Below are positions 12,180 to 24,049 of a stretch of 64,000 bases of DNA, piece after piece. This stretch comes from Cycas panzhihuaensis (taxonomy: Eukaryota; Cycadophyta): positions 228,973,741-229,037,740 of the forward strand of contig CM041465.1 of NCBI GenBank assembly GCA_023213395.1. The letters are read 5' to 3'. Position 1 is the stretch's first letter. Every line of letters begins with the position of its first letter. The notes below the pieces were generated by a model. The model was given only the letters and a program-made list of their open reading frames with translations. It ran no database searches and was not told the DNA's origin. Both the position numbers and the translations under genes were made by a program.

Positions 12180-12950
12180 ATCCCATTTCTTGAACCAATA
12201 ATTCTTTTCTTTGTGGTCCTCTTTCTTGTAGTAATTACACTTACCCATGAACTTATTCTTCTTCTCCTGAGAGGTCTCATCTATTTACTGTGTAGACTTA
12301 CCTTTCTAAACCACATCCTTTCTTTGAGTCTTCATGACTAAAGCCTGATTTAAACTAGATCTAGTAAGCAATCCATGATGTTTTAACTTGGCATTCTCCT
12401 CTAAAATTAGGTTTTTTAATGACTCAAAGGATTCACCTTCCATAGCTTCATCACTACCATAAATAGTTTGGAAGGTTTCAAATGTAGTAGGCAATTTTGA
12501 CATAATAATGGAAAAAAGTAAAATATTATCTATTGAATTTGGCTTTAATTCATCCAATCTATCCCTCAAATCAGTGACCTTCTTTAGGAAAGCACTAATG
12601 TTGTTCTCCTCTTTTACCTTTAAATTCAACAATTCCATCATAAGAACAACATGTCAATTAGTTTTCTTCTTTTTAAAAGTCTCACATAGTTTGGTCTAGA
12701 TCTCGTGTGAGGTTTCAAGGCTGTGGACTAAAGCTCTCTAGTTTAGGGCTAAAGACAATTTAAGTAACCCTATAGCCATGAATTGTCTCTTCTCATCATG
12801 AATATATATTTTTTCATCTATGGGAACACTCATTGATATAAATTTGGTAATCCCCTAAAGTTGGTTAACCATGAGGACTAGTTTCATAGTTGCCTTATAT
12901 TCATTAAAGTTATTCCTATTAAAGGTAACTAACAGAACCAACTTCTCCAT
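12180..12950 (-). pseudogene. Copia-2 gag (broken)
   Basis: Starting from ATG at 12948-12950 the minus strand reads as a Copia Gag: MEKLVLL, then NRNNFNEYKATM. The UBN2-like middle part is at 12641-12306 (FLKKVTDLRDRLDEL, IIMSKLPTTFETF). The zinc knuckle near 12240 reads CNYYKKEDHKEKNY, with two of the three Cys changed to Tyr. Stops are scattered. Gag would form the virus-like particle. The plus-strand frame at 12508-12699 is an antisense shadow. Confidence 0.85.
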
Positions 12951-12959
12951 GGTTTAATA

Positions 12960-14673
12960 AATGATAAACAAAGAATCGTAAACCAACCTCCAACAAGCTA
13001 GATTCCCTCAAATGACAATTTATTCAATCACCCAATGTATAAAGATTCACCAAAAATTTGATAACCACTTAATAAAAATAAGTCAATGAACTGTTGAATG
13101 AAAGAACCAATCTAGACTCTTCACACCATAAGTTTGATTGTAAAATACACTACAATAAAACTAAAATATATACACACCTTTCTAAATCAATCGATGTAAT
13201 GATCAATAACACCTTTGTTTTCTTTTCCAAATTACTCATGCATACAACATTTAAAAAAATGCCCTTTTTATTGATGAGAAATGCACTAAGTAGCCACCCT
13301 TTTTATGCAATAATCACTAATATTGCCAATAAAGAATGCCCAGAATAAAAATAAGTCACACACCACTTGATCTCAGAAATATGCCCGCTTGATCAAAGAG
13401 TTAAATTACACTTGATAAAAAAATATAACTTAATATATTAAGGACTACTTTAAAAAATGAGGCCACTTAATATATAGAATTCAACCTTAATATGCAGTGT
13501 AATAATCCAATAAGCATAAACCTGAACTTAATGCCAAAAAGTGATAAGCATCAAAAGCAATTCAAAGCTCATTTCATATCAACAAAAGGCATACCATATA
13601 TCGGGAAGACATTGTATGGCGATTGATATAAATACAACCTTAATATATATATAGTAATCAAATAATTGACGAGCGATCAAATGAATGTAAATATCAAAGG
13701 TGATTAATGATAGATCAACTTTTAATCATAACAAAGGAAAAATATATGATAAAAAATATTTGCCAACAAGAGTCTTTATATGCGGGCAAGATTTTTATCG
13801 AAATACCTATATTTAGCCATAATAATCACAACGAATCTAAAGTCTAAAGTTGTGTAAATCTACACCACTCCCATCTCAAGATTCCAATGGCTCTGGGCAT
13901 CTCACACTTCTAATACTAATTGTGCCTCTTCCTTAATCACCGTGTCTAAACCAACGAGCATAAGAACATCTCCCACTACTGCATTAAAAAGAGTCACGCC
14001 CTTTTTTACGATGGATTCATGATGGTTATAATGACCTTGTTGCTCTACTATCTTGATACTATGGATGTGACCTGTGTCTATACAAAAGAATCCTTCTGCA
14101 TCTTCGACTATTAACATAAGTGGAGTCTACAAATATGTCACCTATGACTCTTCCGTGTTTTCATCGCTCCACTATCATCGATACTATAGCTCTTAATAAT
14201 TACGAGATCAAAAATATAGCATCTACCTTTGTGTGAAATAAACACATGGTTCAATTTTAATCTCACAAACATGTAATTTCTCATAATGTCTGCAACTATC
14301 TCAAATCACCTCGGCTTTTACACCTATCAACCTAGAGTCAACGCAACATCACTTCTTTCTCCTTTATCATCTATAGATCTGGTACCGGAAATTGGAGGTC
14401 ATATCAACTAAAATAGAAGGGGGAAATATGCAATACTTCAAACCTACTCACCTACACATGATAGCCTCTTAAACTCCTCTGCACACCTCTTAGCACCAAT
14501 GAATCCCTACAAACATAGATAACAGAAGAACTGAGAGTCTGCACTGCACCATGTAGTTGTCCTTTTGGCTATTAGGGAAGATAATCCTCAATGAAGGGTT
14601 GAGACAGCACAACATGGAAACTTGTGATCTAAAAAGCTCTACCCAATGCACACCTACTTGTGTATGACCATTT
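12960..14673 (-). other. Copia-2 untranslated leader
   Basis: About 1.7 kb between primer site and gag start with no recognisable protein on either strand. Frames of 71-84 aa at 13094 (+) and 14117 (-) are not assignable. The leader is long for a Copia element, where a few hundred bases are usual. Confidence 0.5.
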
Positions 14674-14685
14674 GCTCTGATACCA
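14674..14685 (-). other. Copia-2 primer-binding site
   Basis: The minus strand reads TGGTATCAGAGC, complementary to the 3' end of initiator Met-tRNA as in most plant Copia elements. It directly follows the 5' LTR end TAACA. Confidence 0.95.
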
Positions 14686-14994
14686 TGTTAGAAACACCAA
14701 ACAAATAGATCATTTATGTACACAACAAGAACAAAATGAACAAGTACATAGTGAAATATATGTGGGAATCCTCGCAATCAAAACCCACCACAGAACATGG
14801 ATTACATTGATACAAAATCATAAAGTACAAATGGACTTTGGATCCATATTTATAGATCCATGAGTGCCTCAAATAATTACATATGAGATTACATCCATTA
14901 GCCTAAATAATATTACAATATTACAACATAAGTTCACACAAACTATTATCTCATTTTCATTAGTCGAGTAAGTAGATATAATGCCCCTATAACA
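14686..14994 (-). repeat. Copia-2 5' LTR
   Basis: A 309-bp LTR, TGTTATAGGGG to GGTGTTTCTAACA on the minus strand, with canonical TG...CA ends. It pairs with 8646-8945. The visible divergence between the pair indicates an old insertion. Confidence 0.92.
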
Positions 14995-15660
14995 ATAATA
15001 TAATAGAAAATTCCATGCCCCATAGTGCTCAAAATGAATTAATCCATCATTAAAATAAATAAACAAATAATCGTGATGATTTGCAAAGGCTCGATCATAT
15101 TTATATGTAATATTTTTAGAGTTGATTTTCATAAAGAAAAAAAAAATTACTTTTTATTTTAGGCTTGCTATAGAAAGAATAAGGAGCGAAAGGGTAGGAT
15201 AGGTATTGTATATTGGCAAGTGGATTGCATCGAGCTATATGAGGAGGGTACACAGGTATTGAAACTTAAATATGAACTATTATAGAAGGGTAAGTGGGTG
15301 GTAGAGGGTAAGAATGATAGTGTAGCTTATGGAGGAGATTAGGCAATAAGGGATGTAGAGGGTTAGTATAAGAGTAAGGGATAAAGCACAAGGGGTATAA
15401 CGAGTATTCAATATGGATTAGTTATTTGGATATAATTATATAAGAGGAATATACGAGAAATAAAAATAAGGTATATATGATGAGGGAGAATGACGATGTA
15501 ACGCAGAAGAGAAATTACCAAATAGAAGGATATGAGGGAGATATATAAGAATTGAGAATTGAAATAAGGATGATAAAGAATAAGGATGGTGTGGGTTAGG
15601 AATGATATTAAGGGTTAACATACATCGGGGTTTAGTAGTGTTAAAAATTACATAATTTGA
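14995..15660 (-). repeat. AG-rich repeat (right part of copy R2)
   Basis: This continues the repeat interrupted by Copia-2. 15000-15150 resembles R1 at 7330-7475. From about 15180 the plus strand is strongly AG-rich (GGGTAGGATAGG, GGGTAAGTGGGTGGTAGAGG and similar), like 8220-8530. The 75-aa minus-strand frame ending at 15663 is low-complexity translation of this tract. Confidence 0.5.
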
Positions 15661-15942
15661 CATTATAAATGCATAATGTCAAACACATCAAGGCTATGCT
15701 AACTATATATGAGACAAAAAGAAACATGCTCTACAATATAATACACATCTATTTGGGGAAAATTATCATCTCCAAATTACATTATGAGATAATCCATATA
15801 TTTATAGTACATGCCACCATATGGGTATCTAATCACATGTCAGGAACCACCTAGTCAACTAATAACTTAACATGAAGAAGTGTGTGCATTATAACCCTTA
15901 GTGCACATATCTATGAGACTTTGGATTGAACAATATCTAATA
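15661..15942 (-). repeat. LTR-Y-like sequence, minus strand
   Basis: On the minus strand a purine tract (TTAAGGAGGGAA, 15954-15943) precedes TATTAGATATTG. The sequence then shares with the LTRs at 41.8 and 49.6 kb the block GTACTATAA followed, about 25 bases on, by GTAATTTGGAGATGATAAT. This fits the 3' LTR of a minus-strand element. The lower boundary is approximate, and CT-rich sequence (minus sense) follows it. Confidence 0.5.
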
Positions 15943-15954
15943 TTCCCTCCTTAA

Positions 15955-16555
15955 TGTTTAATCTTTTTATCACATAATTATCTCGAATGTGATGTTAGGA
16001 TTATATAAAAGCCAAACATCTACTGAAACACATGAAAAACTAGCAGTTATACATTCCAATCCTCTAGAACAACCTTCATATATATGGTTCACCAACATTT
16101 GTCTATTAAAAAAACTATCACATGTCTCCATTTTACTTGTTTTTGTTCCTTTTACCTCAAGTTGCACCCCAAGGAGAAATTTGAGTTAAACATCCACAAG
16201 CCCATCTATTAAACCATAGAACAAACTTGCATAAATGGTTAACCAAATAAGAACATGTGACATAACACATATTTATCTGAGCATAGGTTTTAATTTTAAC
16301 ATAAAAATCAACTTATCAAACCAAAGTTAAAAATTTAAGTGTTAAAAAATATCATGAAAAATCTTCAAAACATAGCATGTGACCACTTATTACAAAGTTA
16401 TGTGAGTAATATCTTTAACACAATTGATGAAATCAAATTTTGATATCACATTAGGGAGAAATCAACATCTCAATAAGCACAAGTCTTTAAAAGGTGAAAA
16501 TCATGAAATTGGCCCCTTTAACACTAGCTCTTAGTCATGAAAAAGCACCATGTGA
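15955..16555. other. Unassigned sequence between LTR-Y and LINE-a
   Basis: The minus strand shows two loosely similar segments containing TTGGTKAACCATWTAT near 16090 and 16235. No domain could be assigned to either. Confidence 0.25.
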
Positions 16556-16559
16556 TGAT

Positions 16560-18850
16560 AGTGTGGGCTTGGCACTCCATTATTTTTTATATTAGTTGTG
16601 GATGCATTGGGGTACTTGCTTCAGTTGAAGGCAATCATTGGGATACTAAGAGGCATTGCTCTCCTAGGTGGGAAACACCAAATGATTAACAAACATTTTA
16701 TTGATGATACATTCCCCACTATCAAGGCAAAACCTAGCTCTATTGGTCAAGCCTTAGATATGGTTGACACCACCTACACAACCCCATGATCCAAAATTAA
16801 TATGAATAAGGTAATGTACTATCTATAATCAGTGGTTGATGTCCCATATTAGCTTGTTATATATGGATGGCAATGGATTAAGCCAGATCAAGTATTCATA
16901 TTCCTTAGCAACTTCTTCAACTTTGGATCTTCCTTAAAAAACATGTGGGATTATTTATTGAGACGTATGGGGAAAAAACTCACCTCTTATAAAGTACTAA
17001 ATTTGCTCCAAGATTTTGGCAATATTCTTTTTGTTAGGTACTCTCCAATTCTACCTATAATAAGCTTATTAGAATGCTCAAACCTTAAAGGAAGGAGAGG
17101 TTTCTATAGGGTTAATTAGCAAGCCTACTATAAGCCTAAACACTTTGGAGGTGTTGGTCTCATTGATATCAAACTTCAAGGTCAAGAACTCAGTGCCAAA
17201 TGGCTTGTTAAGGTGGTGGAGTGCGAGGAGCCCTAGAAGGTTTTGATCTAGCATAATATAGAACAATCCATTCTATGTGGCAATCATAGATTTACACTAT
17301 CTATGCAACATGTTGATCACACCAGTGTAGGTTAAGGTGGCAACCTCATCTTTGTTTAAATATATCTAGACAAGATGGGGGAGTTATAAAAGCTTGCTAA
17401 TTGAGCAAAGGATTATCTTTTTTGGATCACTCGATTTGGTGGTCACAACTTTTAAGGCATGAAAATAAATGCCTAGGACAAATCCCATGGTTTGAAGCAA
17501 AAAGATTATACAAAAAAGGATTCACTAGAGTGGGGCAATTATTTGACAAGACCCATGCATGGTATAAGGAGTGGTCAATTGTCAAAAGGGAATTCAACCT
17601 TAAAACCTTTAATGGACACATTATTGAAGAACTCTAGAATTATTGACCAACATAATTAATATTAAATTTTACCACAATGGGATGCAATAAATGGTGGGGG
17701 ACTAGCCTTGGTATCATTCGAGGCCATTTTAACACTTCTCAACGTCAAACATATACTACTATCTTATAGAAAATTATGGTATAACTACCAGATTAAATGC
17801 TATATAAAACTTTAAATGTAGTGAGATGATGCAGAAGTGTCACTTTGAGCAAGTTTGGTATGTCTGTGTGGAACCAAAAAAGAAATTATTTGGTCGGTCC
17901 TTGATCCATGGTGGGTTACTGATCAAGGAGAGGCTCTATAAGATGGGACATTCCAATGTGGATTTTTACTTCTGCTAGCATTCAATCATCCACTTGTTTT
18001 GATGGTGTCCTTTTACCTGCTCAACTTAGAGCCTGGTCAACAAACTTCTATTCTCAGTGATATTGAAACCTCTTAACTAGAATATGACCCTTCGAGGGGA
18101 AGCCAAATATATCCACTCCTCTCTACAACTTGTGTGGGATCTTTTAAGAATTAAAGTCCTATACTCAATATGGAAATTTTATAATACTAATTATTTTTAA
18201 CACAAAGCACCCACATGTACTTTCCCCGTAGGACTTTTTATAACAATCCTCCAATCTTGTGCTTTGTAGATTGATGCCTAAGCATAAAAGGTTTAGGTGG
18301 AGTTAACCTACCTCCTCTAGCTTGTTGAGCACTAGGGCTTAACACCCTCCACTATTTCCCAAGTCCCTAATGAGTAGAAAAATTTAAGGCACCCCAACCC
18401 TCAATGTAACTATGCCAAGGAGTGAAGTCAATCCAGGCACAACCATCTCTTCGTTCAGTAGCCTAATCACTTGGCCTCTTAGTTAAGCAACTTGAGAACC
18501 ATGGAGAGAACCACCTAGTTGATTATGTCAATTACCATTAAGCCCACCACCTACAAAGGGTGGAAGTTACACGAAGATCCTCCCGACAAGGGAGATGATA
18601 GCTAGGGCATTGTTGCCCTCCTTGTTAGAGGCAGTTAGGGGAAATCTTAATTTTCTATTTGGTCGTACATGCCTTTATGCTAGCCATATATGAGTGTTTT
18701 TTTTAATTTTTTATATACTAAATACTCATTCATAGTATGGAATGGATGATGTCCTCTCTTTATATTTTTTTGTTTTAATGATATGGATGTAATTTTTTCT
18801 ATTTAATAAAGCATCTTTTTTAACCAAAAACAAAAATAAAAATAAAAATT
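16560..18850 (+). mobile_element. LINE-a: decayed L1-like retrotransposon
   Basis: The plus strand reads as the palm and downstream part of a plant L1-type ORF2. VDALGYLLQ at 16596 matches the V-D-A-L-G-x-L-L motif. HFIDDTFPTIKA at about 16693 is the active-site region, reading IDD where ADD is usual, and is followed by SKIN and WIKPDQVFIFL. Further decayed ORF2 sequence runs to about 18600. An A-rich end (ACAAAAATAAAAATAAAAAT, 18830-18849) may be the 3' tail. Stops and frameshifts are frequent and no clear target duplication was found. Confidence 0.7.
16598..16789 (+). pseudogene. LINE-a reverse transcriptase palm fragment
   Basis: A 63-residue open stretch of non-LTR RT containing DALGYLLQLK and KHFIDDTF. 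The double Asp of the polymerase active site is retained, but the residue before it is Ile instead of Ala. It is followed by a stop and then by SKIN, the conserved continuation, so only point changes break the frame here. Confidence 0.7.
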
Positions 18851-19850
18851 TACCCTAAAAATAGTACTACTTCCCAAACTCATAGCCTAAGAAGCCTATA
18901 AAAATTTGGAAAAAAACTAGCATAAGAGAATTCCCAGAAGACACTGGTAAGATACTAATGCAATCTTAAAGCCAAAGCCTAAGAAATCACCAATAAGAAG
19001 GCCTATAAGAAGGCTATGTTGTTTCAAATAATAATAAGAAAGAAAGGACAAAAAGAATAACCAATATAATTACCAACAAAGGAGAGCTCCATGAGATCAA
19101 AGCATTACTTTCAAAGGAGAGCTCTAAATGGCCAATACATCACACATAAAGAAAAGTAACAAAATGAGAAATAAGCTTGAATGACTAAGAGCAAAGAAGA
19201 GCTTCTAGAAGAACCCCCTTAAAATCCAAGAAAATAGAATTATAGCCCAAGAATTTTAATAAATTCCCCTTTTGGAACCAATTCTCACTAATAAATTCTA
19301 ACAACACTTTCCTAAAATTGGGCTCCACTCACTGCCATTAGTATCAAATTAGTTATTAATACTTTTACAAATCAAAAAATATATAGTATTAAAGTTTAAA
19401 AATAAGAAAAATGGGAAAAATAGTTTTTCTACCTACTTTATAGAAAATCACAACAAACATTTCTTGAAATCATTATCTTTTTCAAAAACTATGTTAATTT
19501 TTTAGAAGATTATAATTTGCTAAGGAAATCATAGTTTTGGCTAACCATTAAAACCATGATCAACATAATCATTTTGAAAAAGCATTATTATTGTAATAAT
19601 GAATTCAATTTTCTAGAAAATTATAATGAATATCATTTTTTCTAGAGGAAAACCAACATAAATGAATATATAAAATACTATAATTTTATGGGGAAATTAT
19701 AGTGTAGAAATTGTAATCTCATTAGGAGAATATGATGAATGGTAAAAGAGCATAATATGCACTATAATTGAGAAATAAAAGTAGGATATTGAGGGAATTT
19801 GAGGGAAGTTAAGGCCTTAAATCTTCAAGGGTTGATTGGTCTTGGTCACT
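18851..19850. other. Unassigned AT-rich sequence
   Basis: No coding potential or paired repeats seen. Around 19400-19740 the phrase TTCTAGAAAATTATAATG and close variants recur loosely, possibly old degenerate repeats. Confidence 0.25.
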
Positions 19851-21231
19851 GGAATCGAACGTCTAGAAGTCATAAGATTGGGAGAGATCGAGCCAATACA
19901 ACTAACAACTTTGTGGATAAGGATCTACAAAAATAAGGAAGAATGATCACCCAAAAAGGGTGTTTGCACATCAAAATGCAGGTTCAAGGATTCAAAAATT
20001 ATGCACAAACTCCCTTCCGGATAAACACCTAATCAATTCAGAGCTGGGGAAAAAGAGGGATCTCCTTGGTTTGTTGAGTAACCTCTAAAAGGACGCTCCC
20101 ATCCTGGATGGCCAAGGAAGGAGGGTGAAGGTGAAGGCGTACCTCTTCTCGTGAAGAGGGGATGAGTGGAACAAGTCCTAACCAAAAGGAGAGAAGACTC
20201 GCACATAAGTTGTGAGTGGCTAGCAGTGTGAGTGAATGAGCAAGAAGTTGGGATGAATGACCAACTTTGGGCTAAAGGTGAAACCAAGGGAGGCTTCGCT
20301 AAAAGAGAGGAAAGATGACCTTAAGAGGAGGTACCTTCAAGGTTCCTACACCTAAGACAGGAGTTAGGTGTGGGAGATAAAATAAGGTATATTATTCCTT
20401 CATTTATTTTTGTTATGTAGCAAGGTAATGTAGGAATATAGGTTATTATTGTTTATATTTCATTTCTTAATAGTAAGGAAAATGAATTCAAAAGAAACAA
20501 CACACTCACTCTGTCTTTCCTAAGTACTAACCTTCCTCTCATTATCTTTCATAAATGTAGGAAAAAGAAAGGCAAGCAAGTAACCAAGGAAAAGAATACG
20601 AGCGTGAAATGCAAATCCACTCAATAATATGCAAGAGGGATACAATGTGCAAATGGATAGATGCACAACCCATCTCGCCCAAATCCTAGTAGAAATGAGG
20701 GTTTAGGCGGGAGGGCAAACAAGTAAAGATGTGATTAGAGAGAGGCAACACCTATTGGTGTGAGTTAACTATCTTTCCTCTATGCATCTAAATGAGGCAA
20801 GTAACAACAAACAATAGAATGCAAGTTGTATATTCCTTTCATCTTTCTTTTTTGTTTAGGAGTAAAAAAAGGGGGGAGAAGGATGATAAAAGGAAAGACA
20901 AGGTAGGAAAAACATACCCGAGAATCAGACGGTTGGAGTAGTATCTTCCCTGCTTCCTTCACGGTCCAAGCTTGCCTCCTTGATGTGCCTTGCCATGTAC
21001 GGCATGGTGAAAGGAGCACCAGCAAGAGGGGGGCTTCCTTACCTTCTCAATACTCAAATGTAAAAGAAATCTAAAGGAAAGAATAAAATGCCTCTATTTA
21101 GAATTTTAAAGCATAATAATAACAACAGGAAAGGGAGGCGTACCTACAACAAAGTTCTTTATTCGCTCTAAAGCATATGGAACCTACATAACACAAGGTT
21201 TACCCTTTCCCAAGAAGCTCTAGTTACGCGT
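19851..21231. repeat. Purine-rich remnant, left flank of Copia-3
   Basis: GC-richer and purine-biased on the plus strand, with runs such as AAGGAGGGTGAAGGTGAAGG, and similar in texture to 28.83-29.3 kb beyond Copia-3. The two were probably one sequence before Copia-3 inserted. No gene was found. Minus-strand frames at 20033 and 20780 are not assignable. Confidence 0.4.
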
Positions 21232-21535
21232 GGATGGATCTAGGGGATAAATCATTCACATGCACACAATGGAAATAGAGAATGAAAAAAAGGATGAAAC
21301 AAGATATGAGAGCAAGCTTGGAGGTGAGAATGAATAATGACTCCCTCATTGAGATTTTGCCTTTTATTATTGAGGGTGAGCATTAGGGTTAGGATTTTCC
21401 TACCTAATGACATGAACCCAAAATTACATCTACATACATATAAAGTGCATTTTATTAAGAGACTAATGCTAATAATATATCCTAAGGTCACATAATTAAT
21501 CTACACAAATGACCTTGATACATTAACCTCTTTCA
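21232..21535 (-). repeat. Copia-3 3' LTR
   Basis: It aligns with 28521-28824 over about 304 bp, sharing GAGATTTTGCCTTTTATTAT, GAGCATTAGGGTTAGGATTT and CTAATGCTAATAATATATCC in plus-strand terms. The terminal bases expected before 21232 (TGAAGGAA in the partner) read TTACGCGT, so this end is altered or truncated. Confidence 0.9.
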
Positions 21536-21546
21536 ATCCCCCCCTT
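21536..21546 (-). other. Copia-3 polypurine tract
   Basis: The minus strand reads AAGGGGGGGAT directly before the LTR start TGAAAGAGG. Confidence 0.8.
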
Positions 21547-22019
21547 AATGGTGGAAGGTCATTTTGAGAAAATCTATTCTATGAGGTCTTCATTTAAGCC
21601 TCATTATTATATAGAAATTTTAAATGACACTTTTGTGGGAAAACCCTCATGGGGAATAAAATCCCATAAACTTTCTAAGGTCTATAGCCCCTTTTATAAA
21701 TCAAAATGGCTAAGGTGGCTCTTTGATGTAGCCTGATAGCTAAGCAACTTAAATGTGCAGCTTAATCTACTGAGTCTCCATATACTGTTTGATCATCCTC
21801 TATGCCCTTTTTAGGTTTTCACAGGTTCTGACTTTCCAAAACTAGTACAACCCTTATCCTTCCGTGCCCACATGGGGTTTTTACAAAGAGGATAGAGTAG
21901 AGACTTACTCTTATTCTTACACGCCCACAAGGGATTTTTATGAAGACAATAGAGTATGATGATCCTATTGCCATCTTCTTTGATTAGTCGAAGATAGAGG
22001 GCCTAAGGCCAAGTTACTT

Positions 22020-22730
22020 TTGAAACTGTTCAAACTTCATATTTTATAGTGGTTTGGTGAAGATATCAGCTATTTGATCTGTTGTGGGGTAGTATTCTAG
22101 TTGAATTATGTCGTCATGAACAAGTTCTCTAATCCTGTGGACTTTCGTACTTATGTGTTTATTACGATCGTGAAATACCAGATTTTTTACCATGTAGATT
22201 ACTGATTGATTATCCACATGAAAACTCATAGGACTTACTTGGGTGATATTCAATGTTTTAAATAATTTTCTCAACCATATCACCTCTTTCTTGGTCTCGA
22301 GCGTGATGTATTCGACTTCAAAGTTGAATCAGAACTATCTTACATCATCTGGATCTCCATGATATTGGTGTTATTCCAAGAAACGTTACATACCTAGACG
22401 TAGATCTTCTTGTATCTTTATCTCCTGCAAAGCCTGAGTCTGTGTATGCAGAAAGCTTGAAGTCTGAATTAGGTTCATACAACAGACCATATTTGTTGGT
22501 CATCTTAAGGTATCTCAACACTCGCACTTCTGGCTGCCAATGATTTTGCTTAGGATTTGTCATGTAACGAGCAATAATGCCAACAGAGTGTGCAATATTT
22601 GGCCTTGTATTAGTAGTGTAGATGAGACTACCTACAAGTTTCCTGTAGAGTGTTACGTCTGCCTCCCTAGTGTTACCTTTGGCTGAGAGTTTGGTATTAG
22701 GGTCTATAGGTAACATCACTGGTCAAGTAT
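22020..22730 (-). pseudogene. Copia-3 RNase H and RT thumb (broken)
   Basis: The 22719-22345 frame spans the RT C-terminus (YRKLVGSLIYTTNTRPNIAH) and the RNase H start, including AYTDSGFAGDKDTRRSTS with the first catalytic Asp. After a frameshift the RNase H end continues at 22283-22044: HVDNQSVIYMVKN, then KHISTKVHRIRE and YYPTTDQIADIFTKPL. Only a short broken region separates the two, so the domain is nearly complete. Confidence 0.9.
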
Positions 22731-23500
22731 CTTCTAACTGAAACTTGGTTAGAAGATCGTTGATGTATTTTTCTTGAGAGAGAAAATTTTTTCTATTCTT
22801 TTGTGTTACTTCAATTCGCAAGTAATATTTCATCAAACCAAGCTCAGACAATTCGAACGTTTTTCCAAGGTCCTTTTCCATCTGCCTTATTGCCTATTTA
22901 CTATTACCCATTACTAGCATGTCATCTGCAAGATTATGAGATAAGTGACTTTATCCTTATTGCACTTGATGAATAACATTACATCAATATCTTGATAGTC
23001 ACAAACCTCGTATCCAAGTTACCTCATTCTTTCAGACAACTTGGCAAACCAAACACGAGGGGCTTGTTTAAGGCCATACAAAGACTTTTTGAGCCTGCAA
23101 ACCTTATGCTTTTGACCTTCGATCTCATATCCTTCTGGCTGAGCTATGTAAATTTATTCTTCAAGATCTCCATTGAGAAACGTGGTCTTAATATCGAGTT
23201 GGTGGATTTTCCAACCCTATTGAGTAATGAAGGCCACAAGAGTTCTAATTATAGGCCACTTGGTTGTAGGTGTGAAGACTTCAGTGTAGTCGATGCCTTC
23301 CCTTTGTGGATCCTTTAGCTACCAGCCTCACCTTATGTTTTTCAAGGGTGCCATCTAATCTATATTTATTTTTGAACACCCATTTATTTTGAACTACCTT
23401 ACTGCCAAGTAGTAGATCAACGAGCTCCCATGTAACGTTCTTGATAAGAGATTAGTACTCTTCGTTCATGGCATTTCTCTAAGCTATATGTTTTATAACT
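22731..23500 (-). pseudogene. Copia-3 reverse transcriptase (broken)
   Basis: The minus strand gives RVT_2 in pieces. WVFKNKYRLDGTLEKHK lies near 23390-23310 and DIKTTFLNGDLEE near 23190. [14 protein letters not shown] and [11 protein letters not shown] lie near 23150-23070. The active site reads LILADDMLVMGN near 22945. The ADD motif replaces the usual VDD, and the two metal-binding Asp remain. Stops and small shifts interrupt it. The plus-strand frame at 22992-23318 is an antisense shadow. Confidence 0.85.
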
Positions 23501-23963
23501 TTTTGGTATGTTAAGGGCTCTTTATTAAGAGTAAGGTGCAGTTCTACTGGTTCAAGCTCAGTATCTAATAATTCATGCATCCTTGCTCTATGGGCACTTT
23601 AAGTGCTAGTTTTTCCTACCTCATCTAGTCGTATGTCCATATTGAGTTGGCGGGCTTCTCAAGATCCTCGAGTTGGGAATAATATCCTCATTTCTCCAAC
23701 TTCTTAGTTCTCATCATGTTCATTAAAATGATTATTTTATGAGGAAGATGTTGACGCACCTGAGGAAGATGATCCTTCTACCACTATTTTTCCTTTATCA
23801 ACTGAAGGTGGAGAGAATGGTTCTTCTATAATGGCTTTGCCTTTGTCAACTCTGTTATCTTCAAAAGATGGTATTGGATGTACACTCATTGATTCAGAGT
23901 CATAACTTGTATCCTCCAAGGCTATATTATTAGCTTCTAACATTTAGAGTAATTTATGTCTGT

Positions 23964-23981
23964 CCCCCCCCCCCCCCCCCC
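23964..23981. repeat. (C)18 homopolymer inside Copia-3
   Basis: Eighteen consecutive C on the plus strand (G on the element's sense strand), between the integrase and RT parts. It shifts the reading frame and is a likely slippage or sequencing-error site. Confidence 0.9.
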
Positions 23982-24049
23982 AAATTTTAGAATCTAAACA
24001 TCATACTTGATAACATTATTATAGCTATGTGAGGGTACTTTGGAGTCTA

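Larger units (their letters stand above)
8646..14994 (-). mobile_element. Copia-2: structurally complete Ty1/copia element
   Basis: A 6.35-kb element on the minus strand with two diverged LTRs of about 300 bp. Its tRNA-iMet primer site (14674-14685) directly adjoins the 5' LTR, and a polypurine tract adjoins the 3' LTR. Domain order is gag, protease, integrase, RT, RNase H. Flanking pentamers GTAAT (8641-8645) and ATAAT (14995-14999) are a near-matching target duplication. Coding frames are broken throughout. A related uninterrupted repeat (R1 at 7.3-7.5 kb) supports the insertion site. Confidence 0.9.

Noticed and set aside
22992-23318. 108-aa plus-strand frame as a gene
   Set aside because: It is the antisense shadow of the Copia-3 reverse transcriptase.
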